Below, one piece after another: positions 6,680-6,691 of a DNA stretch of 6,691 nt. Every line of letters begins with the position of its first letter. Position 1 is the first letter of the stretch. The DNA is taken from assembly GCA_030673355.1 (NCBI GenBank), contig DAOVJF010000149.1:1-6691 (forward strand). The letters are read 5' to 3'. The notes beneath the pieces are model-generated. The model did no database searches. It worked only from the letters and a program-made list of their open reading frames with translations, and had not been told where the DNA came from. A program made the translations under genes and the position numbers. The DNA is from Planctomycetota bacterium. GTDB taxonomy: Bacteria > JAJVIF01 > JAPKYR01.

Positions 6680-6691
6680 AATCACCACTTA

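Noticed and set aside
1..6691. CRISPR arrays, tRNA or rRNA genes, riboswitches
   Set aside because: No regularly spaced repeats, no tRNA-like or rRNA-like segments, and no recognisable aptamer core were found by eye; a covariance-model scan would be the decisive test.

Overview
This window looks like an ordinary stretch of bacterial chromosome. It carries three well-conserved housekeeping genes (rlmN, dprA, topA) and, at its left end, two short cell-envelope genes. The genes use canonical GGAGG-type ribosome binding sites and mostly have sigma70-like promoter boxes. Both envelope genes begin with signal peptides of lipoprotein type, which suggests a diderm bacterium, but nothing here fixes the phylum. 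The housekeeping genes are of moderate GC and the spacers are clearly AT-richer.

Layout: (1) From the left edge to 586, minus strand, is the 5' part (195 codons) of a secreted, probably lipid-anchored protein of unknown function that runs out of the window. (2) At 687-842, minus strand, is a 51-codon mini-lipoprotein that ends just after its signal peptide and Gly-rich linker and looks like the stump of a longer gene. (3) Positions 843-1309 hold no convincing gene, only the mini-gene's promoter and a possible repeat remnant. (4) rlmN (1310-2422, minus) and dprA (2677-3855, plus) are divergent. A nested palindromic element of about 155 bp fills most of the gap between them and touches the 5' end of dprA. 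(5) A 337-nt AT-rich spacer (3856-4192) carries candidate promoters for topA. (6) topA (4193-6616, plus) is complete, with four C-terminal zinc ribbons. (7) The last 37 nt contain another copy of the inner arm of the rlmN-dprA palindrome, pointing out of the window.

Functionally, dprA followed by topA is a widely conserved neighbourhood (DNA uptake and recombination next to DNA supercoiling), here separated by a spacer with its own promoter candidates. rlmN is a separate translation-fidelity gene. I see no defence island, CRISPR array, RNA gene or new multi-gene system. The most interesting item is the dispersed GGGGACA-type repeat: two inverted copies nested in a larger palindrome, one solo copy at the right edge and one partial copy at about 1111-1130. 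It resembles a REP/MITE-like family mobilised in trans.
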